Assembly: GCF_000332335.1 (NCBI RefSeq) | Contig: NZ_KB235948.1 | Coordinates: 561,379-625,378 of the forward strand | Source: Kamptonema formosum PCC 10802 | Lineage (GTDB): Bacteria > Cyanobacteriota > Cyanobacteriia > Cyanobacteriales > Oscillatoriaceae | Length of the DNA stretch: 64,000 nt | Direction: 5' to 3' | In this document: piece after piece, positions 54,587 through 63,170 of the stretch | How positions within the stretch are numbered: the stretch's first letter is position 1 | Layout of the letters: every line of letters starts with the position of its first letter | The notes under the pieces: model-generated | What the model was told of the DNA's origin: nothing | Database searches by the model: none | The model's input: only the letters and a program-made list of their open reading frames with translations | Program-made: the position numbers and the translations under genes

Positions 54587-56521
54587 ATGAACTTTTTTGA
54601 ATACCAAGATCGAGCTCGCCAAAACACCCAAAAGCTTATCGGGCTTTTTATCCTGTCCGTCTGCTGCATCACGATCGCAGTTTACGGTGCGGCGCTGGTA
54701 TCTTTTGGGTTACTTTCCAAGGGGAAAACGCCAGCTGTTCTGTGGCAACCCCAGTTCTTCCTGCTCGTAGCCATCCCGACGCTTTTGACAATCGCTGGCG
54801 GAACTTGTTACAAAGTGTTAAAATTAAGGCAAGGGGGTTCAGCGATTGCTGAGGATCTCGGAGGGCGACGGCTGCTTCCCGATCCGATCAATCCCGATGA
54901 GCGACAGCTGTTGAATGTGGTTGAGGAAATGGCAATCGCCTCCGGGATATCCGTGCCGGCAGTTTACGTTATGGACAGAGAGCGCGGCATTAATGCTTTT
55001 GCTGCCGGTTATACGCCCAATGATGCCGTGATTGGCGTTACTCGCGGCACCCTCGAACAGCTCAGCCGCGATGAACTTCAGGGCGTAATCGGTCATGAAT
55101 TCAGCCACATTCTCAATGGCGACATGCGGCTGAACCTGCGGCTTGTCGGATATTTGCACGGGATTTTACTGATTTACTTGACTGGGCGGATTATTTGCGA
55201 TTGGAATCGCGGCTTTGACTCCCGCGATAAAAACAATGGGGTTATATTGTTCGGATTCGCCCTGGTTGTTATTGGGCTGGTGGGAGCGTTTTTCGCTCGT
55301 CTGATTAAAAGCGCCGTTTCCCGCCAGCGGGAGTTTCTTGCAGATGCGGCTGCTGTGCAGTTCACCCGCAATCCAGCCGGCATTGCCGGCGCACTCCGCA
55401 AAATTGCCAATCACTCCGATCGTTCTTTGCTTCAGTCTCCCTATGCGGAGGAAAATAGCCACCTGTTTTTTGGCAATGCTTTGAAAGCAGACTTTCTCGG
55501 CGAACTTACCGCAACCCATCCTCCTTTAGAGCAGCGCATTCGTCGCCTGGAATCTTTCCGGGGGGAATCTGCGCAACCGGCACCCATTTCAACCTCTGGC
55601 AATCGCCAGTCGGCTGAGAGTCAAGACTCGCTGGCGCTGGGATTTGCCGGCGCAAACACCTCCCCGTCAGCAGCGCCAGCGAAAGTTCAAGCCAATGCCA
55701 AACAAATAGTAGCACAGGTTGGAACTGTTGCGCCAGAACATTTTGCCTACGCGCAAGCATTGCTGGCAAAATTGCCCGAAACAATTCAATCTGCCGTGCG
55801 AGAGCGCCACAGTGCTATTGCCATAGTCTACAGTCTGGCGCTCGACAGTGAAAATCCCCAACTTCGCGAGCTGCAGATTACCTGGTTGCGCCAGGTAGAG
55901 CCGGTGGAAGTCGTGGAAAGCGCTCTCGCATTCAGCCAAGAAATTGCTCAACTCGACCCGAGAATGCGGCTCCCTTTGCTAGAGCTGACTGTTCCCGCAC
56001 TGCGCCAGAGTTCCCCAGCTGAGTGCCAGAAACTTTTCAAGTGCGTGACGGGTTTAGCTAAAGCGAAAAAACAGCGCTCTATCACAGAGTTTGTCTTGTA
56101 TCTCGTCTTGTGGCACCGGCTGCAGCCTTGCCTCAATCCAAACGTTGAAAATAAGATTCAGTATACCGCATTAAAGCAAGTTTGGCCTGACTGCCTGATT
56201 CTGATATCCGCTCTGGCGCGAGTTGGGGAAACGAAGCCGGCGGCAATTGCTTTTGCCTTTCGCTCAGGACTTGGCAGATTGCCAGGTGCCGGTCAGCAAA
56301 CGCTACCAGAAACGCCGCCAGCTTTTAAGTTGGGCGAGCTGCACGAGAGCCTGCAACGCTTAGGTTTGGCTTCTCCAAAACTGAAGCAATCTGTTGTTGA
56401 TGCCTGCGCTCATACGGTATTGTTGGATAATGTTGTTACGGTACAGGAGGCGGATTTGCTCCGCGCTATCGCGATTACCCTTGACTGTCCGCTGCCTCCT
56501 TTTCTGAAGCAAAGCCGGTAG
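54587..56521 (+). CDS. M48 family metalloprotease (HtpX-like)
   Basis: A 644-residue membrane protease, 36 bp after lemA. Two N-terminal membrane helices (to residue 80) precede the domain with zinc site HEFSH (H170, E171, H174) and third ligand E249 in SRQREFLADAAAVQF. A second membrane pair lies at about 183-235. The 300-residue C-terminal extension is helical and unusual in length for HtpX. It may remove misfolded membrane proteins, with LemA as a partner. Confidence 0.9.
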   Translation: MNFFEYQDRARQNTQKLIGLFILSVCCITIAVYGAALVSFGLLSKGKTPAVLWQPQFFLLVAIPTLLTIAGGTCYKVLKLRQGGSAIAEDLGGRRLLPDPINPDERQLLNVVEEMAIASGISVPAVYVMDRERGINAFAAGYTPNDAVIGVTRGTLEQLSRDELQGVIGHEFSHILNGDMRLNLRLVGYLHGILLIYLTGRIICDWNRGFDSRDKNNGVILFGFALVVIGLVGAFFARLIKSAVSRQREFLADAAAVQFTRNPAGIAGALRKIANHSDRSLLQSPYAEENSHLFFGNALKADFLGELTATHPPLEQRIRRLESFRGESAQPAPISTSGNRQSAESQDSLALGFAGANTSPSAAPAKVQANAKQIVAQVGTVAPEHFAYAQALLAKLPETIQSAVRERHSAIAIVYSLALDSENPQLRELQITWLRQVEPVEVVESALAFSQEIAQLDPRMRLPLLELTVPALRQSSPAECQKLFKCVTGLAKAKKQRSITEFVLYLVLWHRLQPCLNPNVENKIQYTALKQVWPDCLILISALARVGETKPAAIAFAFRSGLGRLPGAGQQTLPETPPAFKLGELHESLQRLGLASPKLKQSVVDACAHTVLLDNVVTVQEADLLRAIAITLDCPLPPFLKQSR

Positions 56522-56809
56522 ATATCTGTCTGGGAATCTAGAAATCAGGTTCGTTATCCCTCGTTCCCAGGCTCCGCCTGGGAACGCCGTCTTGGAGGCT
56601 CTGCCTCCTTTAGGCAGATATAGCAATAAACAGTCAGTTTAGGACACGCTCGATACGAAGTATAGACGTAGGGCAGGCGTCGCGCTGTAGGCGCTTGCGC
56701 CGTGCGCTCTTAGCGCATGCGCCGCTACGCTAACGCCTGCCCTCAATATATCTGGGACAGGCGAGACGCCTGTCCTACGTCCGTGCCCTAAGCGGTTCAA
56801 AAAAAACCC
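56522..56809. repeat. Spacer with CGTTCCCAGG hairpin pair and element end
   Basis: The CGTTCCCAGGCTCC hairpin pair (56562-56609) is followed by TATAGCAATAAACAGTCAG, an arm of the TAGCAGTA family (from about 56629). Next come palindromes GGGCAGGCG and GGACAGGCGAGACGCCTGTCC (56757-56777). No gene. Confidence 0.6.
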
Positions 56810-57892
56810 TCATATCCCAGCATTTTGCTGCGCGTACTTCAAATTCTTCTCATACTCCCCAACCTTTTTCTGCGCATTTTGGTAATTCGGGCTAGATGCC
56901 GGCACCTCCTTCATCAGCTGAATCGCTTCCTGCCACTTCTTGGCTACGTTTTTCCAATCCTCCGGAGTTTTGGCGCTTTGAACTAACAGTGCCGCATCTT
57001 GAGCCGATTTCACCGCTACCCCGAACGTATCCGCACCGGGCGAGATCACTTCCTTGCGGGTTTCAGTTTTGATAATGAACTCGACGCGGCGGTTCTTTTC
57101 CCTGCCGGCGGGATTGTCCGAACCGTCTGGATTCTCATTCCGATCGAGGGGTTTACTTTCGCCGAAACCTTGGGTTTGCATGCGAGTTGCCGGCTGCTTG
57201 AAAACATTGACCAAATAGTATTTCACCGCCGCCGCACGCTTCTTAGACAGGTCGATATTGTAGTCGTCATCCCCCTTGCTGTCGGTGTGCCCGTAGATGA
57301 AAACCTGCGCGTCTTTGTAATAGCTAAGCAGTTGATTAATCTTGGCGAGGGTTGGCTTGGCTTTAGCGCGAACGCTGTATTGGTCAAATTCAAATAAAAT
57401 ATTATCAGGCAGATTGAATTTGATGCCTTCGACTGTCCTTTCCGCTTTCAATTCCGTGACAATTTTCTCAACTTCTACCTTGGTTGGCTCCACCGGCACA
57501 GTCGCCGGCGCGGGAGTTGCCGGTGGTGGCTCCACCGGCACAGCCGCCGGCGCGGGAGTTGCCGGTGGGGGAGAACTTTCTACCGCAGTGGGAGCAACCG
57601 GCTGAGTCTCCACCTCTGTCTTCGTAGCCGGTTGCCCTTCAGACTTCAACTCAGTAGCAGGAGCCCCTTGACTTGTAGCCTCCAAGGTGGTAGTAGTATT
57701 GCCAGCCGGCGCTACCACCTCCAAAGTAGTAGTCGCCACCGGCTCAGCCTCCATGACAGTCGTCACCGGCACCGGCTCTGACTCCAGAGTTGTGACTTCA
57801 GGATATTGTTTGCCGGCACCCTGACAGGCTGAGGCAGCTAGCAGAAAAAATGAAGCCACAGTTAAATCGCGCCATCGCATTAGTTTTTTCAT
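56810..57892 (-). CDS. OmpA-family lipoprotein
   Basis: A 360-residue protein, started at the ATG at 57892. The signal has lipobox LAASAC (Cys near residue 23). A 110-residue Thr/Pro/Ala/Val-rich linker (PPPATPAPAAVPVEP repeats) spans the periplasm. The OmpA-type peptidoglycan-binding domain follows: NILFEFDQYSVRAKAKPTLA, FIYGHTDSKGDDDYN and LSKKRAAAVKYYLV, with the peptidoglycan Asp and Arg in place. The C-terminal 90 residues are helical. It begins seven bp after the lipoprotein gene at 57900. Confidence 0.9.
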   Translation of the reverse strand: MKKLMRWRDLTVASFFLLAASACQGAGKQYPEVTTLESEPVPVTTVMEAEPVATTTLEVVAPAGNTTTTLEATSQGAPATELKSEGQPATKTEVETQPVAPTAVESSPPPATPAPAAVPVEPPPATPAPATVPVEPTKVEVEKIVTELKAERTVEGIKFNLPDNILFEFDQYSVRAKAKPTLAKINQLLSYYKDAQVFIYGHTDSKGDDDYNIDLSKKRAAAVKYYLVNVFKQPATRMQTQGFGESKPLDRNENPDGSDNPAGREKNRRVEFIIKTETRKEVISPGADTFGVAVKSAQDAALLVQSAKTPEDWKNVAKKWQEAIQLMKEVPASSPNYQNAQKKVGEYEKNLKYAQQNAGI

Positions 57893-57899
57893 CTTGCTG

Positions 57900-58448
57900 C
57901 TACCGCCGAATGAAGATGTCTTCAAAACTCATATAAGGACGCTTTTCGCTCTTGTCGGAGTAAGAGTAACTCTTTGCATTAATGAATAAGGTCAGCTCAG
58001 TAGCTTCGGGTGATACCCTGCCAGTGAAAACAAACTGCCCCTTCATTGTAGTGCCAGGTTGAATTGCGATTGTGCGGTTATCCGGCGGAGCTGATAAATT
58101 ATATTGGGGTCCCTCGTAACTGCCGCTGTGCTTGAGATACATATCATCTTTAGCATTTAGCTCGATAACCTGCCGGCTGCCATTAGTAACCTCCAGTGTC
58201 ACGATAATGCTGTTGTCAGTAAAAGCAACTTTCCTCAGCAGCCCCCACACTTGATCACTATTGACTTGCAAGTTGTAAGTTTGCTCGGGTGGGAGTTGGT
58301 TTGTAGATGGCGGCTTCGCAGACGAGCTGGATTGAGTCTGAGCTGGCGCAGCGGTTTCGGTGTTGGGCGCTTGGTTGAAGAACTGACAGCCAGTATGCGC
58401 CAGCGACAGCAAAGCGATCAGTGGTATGATGCGACGGGTATTGGCCAT
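57900..58448 (-). CDS. Lipoprotein of OmpA operon
   Basis: A 182-residue protein, started at the ATG at 58448 (MANTRRIIPLIALLSLAHTG) with lipobox HTGC. A Ser/Pro linker precedes a beta-rich domain (YNLQVNSDQVWGLLRKVAFT, IIVTLEVTNGSRQVIELNA, GTTMKGQFVFTGRVSPEATE). The fold looks like an immunoglobulin-like DUF4352-type domain. It is immediately upstream of the OmpA gene, so both reach the envelope together. Confidence 0.78.
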   Translation of the reverse strand: MANTRRIIPLIALLSLAHTGCQFFNQAPNTETAAPAQTQSSSSAKPPSTNQLPPEQTYNLQVNSDQVWGLLRKVAFTDNSIIVTLEVTNGSRQVIELNAKDDMYLKHSGSYEGPQYNLSAPPDNRTIAIQPGTTMKGQFVFTGRVSPEATELTLFINAKSYSYSDKSEKRPYMSFEDIFIRR

Positions 58449-58582
58449 GTTGATTTTTTTTTTCAACATCGTGATTGTACTAGCTTGCAAAAAATCTGTC
58501 AAGCCCCTGCAGCCCCTGCGCGCAACGTGCAGCTTGTACAGCTGTGGTGCCGGGGAGAGGGGGTTTTACCCCTCGCCACAGG

Positions 58583-58818
58583 TTCGTAGTTGGGCTTCAG
58601 CCCAAAGCTCGTAGTTGGGCTTCAGCCCAAAGCTCGTAGTTGGGCTTCAGCCCAAAAAGGTTCGTAGTTGGGCTTCAGCCCAAAAAGGTTCGTAGTTGGG
58701 CTTCAGCCCAAAAAGGTTCGTAGTTGGGCTTCAGCCCAAAAGTTCGTAGTTAGGCTTCAGCCCAAAAGTTCGTAGTTGGGCTTCAGCCCAAAAGTTCATA
58801 GTTAGGCTTCAGCCCAAC
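58583..58818. repeat. TTGGGCTTCAGCCCAA palindrome array, 9 units
   Basis: Nine tandem units of 26-30 bp, each GTTCGTAGTTGGGCTTCAGC-CCAAA, lie upstream of the lipoprotein operon. Each contains a palindrome TTGGGCT/AGCCCAA. Small changes (GTAGTTAGGC) mark units 7 and 9. There are no unique spacers. Confidence 0.85.
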
Positions 58819-58826
58819 CGCCGATA

Positions 58827-59345
58827 TTACTCATTTTGCTTAGTCATCACCACATCCGCCCACCACAGAGTACAATTCGCAGGAGTGTTGCCAACCGGCG
58901 ACAGCTTTCCTTCCACAATATTAGGAGAGCGCCGCACCCCCTGGAACCTCATTCTCGCACCCCCACAGCACGAGCCGGTGTACAAAACAGTCCAGTTTAC
59001 TTTTCCTGCTTCAACAGTTCCAGATATTGAGGTGTCTGTGCAGGCGTTGCTGTTTGTCCCAACAAATTGGCCAGATAGCTGAGAACCTATTTGGTTAAAA
59101 TAGGTCATAATTTCGTAATTTGCAGGACCTCCGACGGCTGGGTTGGTCAAACGTCTTACATTTATATCCAATTTCCAATATCCCTGAAGTGGCGGAGCAT
59201 TTGCCTTACTAACCTCAACAGGTTCCTCTCCCGGAAGCATTCCCCGCACAACATCAACCGCACCGGCACTAACGATGGCGGATAAAAATACCGCCCCTAG
59301 AAGTGAAGGGAAAAACAGAATTCCTACCTTTCTCAATCTCACCAT
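58827..59345 (-). CDS. Uncharacterised secreted protein
   Basis: A 172-residue protein from MVRLRKVGILFFPSLLGAVF, a signal sequence. The mature part is beta-rich with LQGYWKLDINVRRLTNPAVG, then SQLSGQFVGTNSNACTDTSI and YTGSCCGGARMRFQGVRRSP, and at least four cysteines that may form disulfides. No family is recognised. Confidence 0.7.
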   Translation of the reverse strand: MVRLRKVGILFFPSLLGAVFLSAIVSAGAVDVVRGMLPGEEPVEVSKANAPPLQGYWKLDINVRRLTNPAVGGPANYEIMTYFNQIGSQLSGQFVGTNSNACTDTSISGTVEAGKVNWTVLYTGSCCGGARMRFQGVRRSPNIVEGKLSPVGNTPANCTLWWADVVMTKQNE

Positions 59346-59541
59346 TTCCAAATTCCTGTCTTGTTGGGGACATTTACAGGCAACATCTCACTCCAAGCAA
59401 ATCTACCTCCTGCCCTCTTCTTTCTCCCCCTCTCCCCTTGTGGGAGAGGGGGTTGGGGGGTGAGGGGATGACAACCGTGAGATGCACCTGATTCCCAACA
59501 TAGGCTGGCTTTCCAGGGGCGGAAAAATTTTTGACCTGTTT

Positions 59542-60426
59542 TCAAGTTTTATTAACTTTGCTTGACTTTTCTTCCGGTTCGCGATATACTCCCCCAGCCT
59601 TTGAAGCCGGCACCGTCTTTCCATTCTTCCAGGCAAAACCGGCAACCTTGCGGCTAGCACGCACCCCAACCTTGCAGAATTCTGCGAACTCCCGGTTAAA
59701 ATCAGTCAACTTCTTCCGCAGCTGCGGATCGCGCAGCGCCACAAATTGGCACACAAGGAGAGTCACTCCCAGCCAGGAAAACCCCAATTTGCTCCAAACC
59801 ACCTTATTTTTGAGGTTGTTTACTTGAGTCTGTTTAAGTTCTGGATAAATCCCACCGGCATCTGCCTTCTCAATATTTTCCCTTAACAGCTCGGTTGCTT
59901 CTCTCCACTTCTTTACCGGCACTTCATAATAGGGTTCCAGACACAGAGAAAAACTGCCATCCACTTCCTCCCTGAGCGTTTCCGCAAATAACTCAAAAGC
60001 TGATTGAAAAGGATACTCCGTTTCAAACCCATCCGGCAACCAACGTCTAGCTATCTTGCTGAGAAGGGTGTAAACCCTAATGTGCAGCTCAGCCACATAC
60101 TTATTGGCTTCCCTCACAAGCGCCCACTGATATTTGTAAAGAGTGACTCTCTGCTTCAGCAAATCGTGCCGGTGCTTGGAAATCTCTCCCCTCTCCAAAG
60201 CGTCGCCAATCGGATCGCCCTGACACAGGATAAACTCCGCTCTCCAGCCTTCCGCAAGCAGCAGGTGGTTTCTTCTATAGTTCTGCCATTCATTAATTTG
60301 TTCTTCTGTCAGGCACTTATCCAGTAAAGCCTTGCTGGGCAAACTGGCTATTAGTTCCGCAATCTGCTGCAATTCATCATCGCTGATTTCAGTCATGCTA
60401 CCCTCTGCAGTAAAGCCATCATTCAT
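59542..60426 (-). CDS. Uncharacterised protein with membrane segment
   Basis: A 294-residue protein; the first ATG at 60426 is used (another at 60396, MTEISDDELQQIAEL, is possible). A helical charged body (LKQRVTLYKYQWALVREANK, YVAELHIRVYTLL) is followed by one hydrophobic stretch (LGFSWLGVTLLVCQFVAL) near residue 220. No family is recognised. Confidence 0.68.
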   Translation of the reverse strand: MNDGFTAEGSMTEISDDELQQIAELIASLPSKALLDKCLTEEQINEWQNYRRNHLLLAEGWRAEFILCQGDPIGDALERGEISKHRHDLLKQRVTLYKYQWALVREANKYVAELHIRVYTLLSKIARRWLPDGFETEYPFQSAFELFAETLREEVDGSFSLCLEPYYEVPVKKWREATELLRENIEKADAGGIYPELKQTQVNNLKNKVVWSKLGFSWLGVTLLVCQFVALRDPQLRKKLTDFNREFAEFCKVGVRASRKVAGFAWKNGKTVPASKAGGVYREPEEKSSKVNKT

Positions 60427-60828
60427 GCTAGCTCACTGCCGGCTAACAGTCAAATGCCACCGGCTCCTCTCACTTGCCGGTTCCCAGAAACCCGGTTTCT
60501 CGCTCTTGGATAAACCCCCCTCTTCTCCCCCCTCTCCCCTTGTGGGCTATCCATTTCCCACATTTTTCTTAACATGAAATACATATTTATTTTAAAACCT
60601 TGGAACATTGATGGGCTATAGTTTTAAGCATCCTGGGGCTTAGGTTAGGACATTAGATCGAGAGGCTTGGCGTAAGCGCAGCGGCGCGTAAGCGCTACGC
60701 CGTACCTGCGCCTTTTTCCCTAGGTCACTGACGTCCTAACCAATATGACTGCTGCTATAATAGATGTAAGGGTGATGGGGAACCGGGAGTCCAGACAATT
60801 TGGCTTGGGCTGTGTAGACTCCACGATC
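60427..60828. other. Spacer with element remnant
   Basis: The stretch 60619-60757 ends, on the complement, with the arm TAGCAGCAGTCATATTGG, and its left side keeps CTTAGGTTAGGACATTAG. It is a diverged copy of the TAGCAGTA family with a GCGCAGCGGCGCG patch inside. No gene. Confidence 0.5.
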
Positions 60829-60973
60829 TAGCAGTATGCACTTAGGTTAGTACATGGGCATCACGCATGCATGGCATCACGCAAAAGCTGTGAGTCTTTC
60901 CCATGCGCCATGACCGATGCGCCATGCCCCATAAGCCATGTCATTAATGTCTTAACCAATATGACTACTGCTA
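60829..60973. mobile_element. TAGCAGTA miniature element with heptamer cargo, copy 6
   Basis: The left end is TAGCAGTATGCACTTAGG and the right end (complement) TAGCAGTAGTCATATTGG. The interior carries heptamer repeats (CCCATGCGCCATG type), and the right part matches the arm at 20527 for about 60 bp. No coding capacity. Confidence 0.68.
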
Positions 60974-61304
60974 TATTGCCTCTACTTGGCAGCGAACGGG
61001 ACTCTGGCCACCCCAAAGAGGTGATGGACTTCCAAATGGGCTATACATAAATCTTCATTAAGAAAGATGTGGGTAATGGATAGCCGCTTGCGGGGAGGGG
61101 GAGTAAAAAATGGCAGTAGGGTGCGTTCCCAAGGGGAACGCACCCTACTGTGCTTGTCAGGAGTGCCGGTGCGGGGGAGGGGGCAATGGGAATAGGGGTG
61201 AGGGGTTTGTCCCCGAATGAGCTGCGCCCTACAGCGGCAGCGATCTCAGGATGCCAGCTGTGAGATATTACGATTGAGGTGATAGCACTAAACGATAAAA
61301 CAAC
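60974..61304. other. Spacer upstream of asnS
   Basis: The sequence AATGGATAGCCGCTTGCGGG at about 61077 matches the sequence after the intron 3' end at 21515. A GGTGCGTTCCC/GGGAACGCACC palindrome lies at about 61120-61145. No gene. Confidence 0.5.
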
Positions 61305-62696
61305 ATGGCAACGCGACGGATTGCGGAAATTTTGCGAAATGGCCAGCCTGACGAGCCGGTGACGGTTCAGGGGTGGGTGCGCACGAAACGGGAATTGAAA
61401 GAGTTTGCCTTTGTGGAGCTCAATGACGGCTCATCGATGGCCAACCTGCAAGTGCTGCTGAATCCGGATTTGCCAGACTCGGAAGGGGTGCTCAAGCTGC
61501 TGAACACCGGCACATCGGTGGAAGTTGCCGGTGTGCTGGTGGAGTCGCCGGCAAAAGGACAGCGGATTGAGCTGAAGGCGTCGGAGGTCAAGGTTTACGG
61601 GGAAGCAGATCCCGAGACGTACCCGCTGCAGAAGAAGCGCCACTCGTTTGAGTTCCTGCGGACAATTGGCCACTTGCGATCGCGCACCAACACCTTTGGC
61701 GCAGTGTTCCGCGTTCGCAACGCCTGCGCTTGGGCGATCCACAAGTTTTTCCAAGAGCGGGGTTTCATGTGGATTCACACGCCGGTGATCACCGCCAGCG
61801 ACTGCGAAGGTGCCGGTGAGATGTTTGCAGTGACAAGTTTGGATTTGAAGGACGTCCCCCGCACAGACAAACAAGCCGTCGATTACAGCAAAGACTTTTT
61901 CGGGAAACCGGCATTCCTCACCGTCAGCGGACAGCTGGAAGCTGAGGTGATGGCGATGGCATTTGGCAATGTTTACACATTTGGCCCCACTTTCCGGGCG
62001 GAGAATTCCAACACATCCCGGCACTTAGCAGAGTTTTGGATGGTGGAGCCAGAAATGGCATTCTGCGACTTGCAAGGGGATATGGATTTGGCGGAAGCCT
62101 TTTTGAAGTATATCTTCAAACATGTGCTGGAAACCTGCCCGGAAGATATGGAATTTTTCAACCAGCGGATTGACAAGTCCGTGCTGGCGACAGCTGACAA
62201 TATTATTAACAGCCAGTTCGAGCGGGTGACCTATACAGAGGCAATCCGGCTGCTAGAAAAGGCAGACAAGACGTTTGAGTATCCCGTGAGCTGGGGGCTG
62301 GATTTGCAGTCGGAACACGAGCGCTACCTGGCGGAAGACCTGTTCAAAAAGCCGACAATCGTCACAGATTATCCGGTGGGGATTAAGGCGTTCTACATGC
62401 GCCTGAACGAGGACGAGAAGACTGTGGCGGCGATGGATATTCTCGCTCCCAAGATTGGCGAGATTGTTGGGGGTTCGCAGCGGGAAGAGCGGCTCGATGT
62501 GCTGGAGCGGCGGATTAAGGCGCAGGGGCTTGACATTGAGAATTATTGGTGGTATATGGATTTGCGCCGGTACGGTACAGTGCCGCATGCCGGTTTTGGG
62601 TTGGGGTTTGAGCGGCTGGTGCAATTTATGACCGGCATGGCGAATATTCGGGATGTGATTCCGTTCCCGCGCGCGCCGCTGACGGTGGATTTTTGA
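61305..62696 (+). CDS. asnS: Asparaginyl-tRNA synthetase
   Basis: A 463-residue class IIb enzyme. An N-terminal OB-fold anticodon domain ([20 protein letters not shown]) leads to the catalytic core: motif 1 region [20 protein letters not shown], motif 2 [20 protein letters not shown], and motif 3 [20 protein letters not shown]. The length and end ([10 protein letters not shown]) match the usual bacterial enzyme. It is monocistronic here. Confidence 0.96.
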   Translation: MATRRIAEILRNGQPDEPVTVQGWVRTKRELKEFAFVELNDGSSMANLQVLLNPDLPDSEGVLKLLNTGTSVEVAGVLVESPAKGQRIELKASEVKVYGEADPETYPLQKKRHSFEFLRTIGHLRSRTNTFGAVFRVRNACAWAIHKFFQERGFMWIHTPVITASDCEGAGEMFAVTSLDLKDVPRTDKQAVDYSKDFFGKPAFLTVSGQLEAEVMAMAFGNVYTFGPTFRAENSNTSRHLAEFWMVEPEMAFCDLQGDMDLAEAFLKYIFKHVLETCPEDMEFFNQRIDKSVLATADNIINSQFERVTYTEAIRLLEKADKTFEYPVSWGLDLQSEHERYLAEDLFKKPTIVTDYPVGIKAFYMRLNEDEKTVAAMDILAPKIGEIVGGSQREERLDVLERRIKAQGLDIENYWWYMDLRRYGTVPHAGFGLGFERLVQFMTGMANIRDVIPFPRAPLTVDF

Positions 62697-63170
62697 GGGA
62701 ATGTAACCCCCTCACTCTCGTTCCCAGGCTCCGCCTGGGAACGCATATCTAGAGGCTCTGCCTCTTATTATTTTAGCACAGGCGAGACGCCTGTGCTACG
62801 TCCGTTTTTTTCTCGGCGCACCGGCGAGACGCCTGTGCTACGTCCGTTTTTTTCTCGGCGCACCGGCAGCGACGCCGGTGCGACGTCTGTTTGGGCGTTT
62901 CCAAGCGGGGGGTGGGAGCGAGGGGAGGTCGCGCAAGAGGCCGGTGCGGCGTCCCTTTTTTCTTGTTCCCATCTGCAACAAAGGAAGAAGAAAAATCACC
63001 TTTTAGGAAGAAGACAGCGGTCACGCTTTTATTCAATCCCGTCTGGATGGGACTTCGGTAAGCTTTCCTGAGGGGGAAATCAGGCGGCTGGTGCGCGAAA
63101 GAGCCGGTCAAGACCGGTGACGGGTGCTGCTGTACTATACAACGTATGCCGGTTACTTAGAAAAACTGCA
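62697..63170. repeat. Spacer with CGTTCCCAGG hairpins and GACGCCTGTGCTACG repeats
   Basis: The CGTTCCCAGGCTCC hairpin pair (62719-62766) lies after asnS. Two to three tandem copies of a GCGAGACGCCTGTGCTACGT unit (about 62780-62890) follow. The rest shows no gene. Confidence 0.65.

Noticed and set aside
58583-58818. CRISPR array
   Set aside because: Units follow each other without unique spacers and no cas genes are seen.
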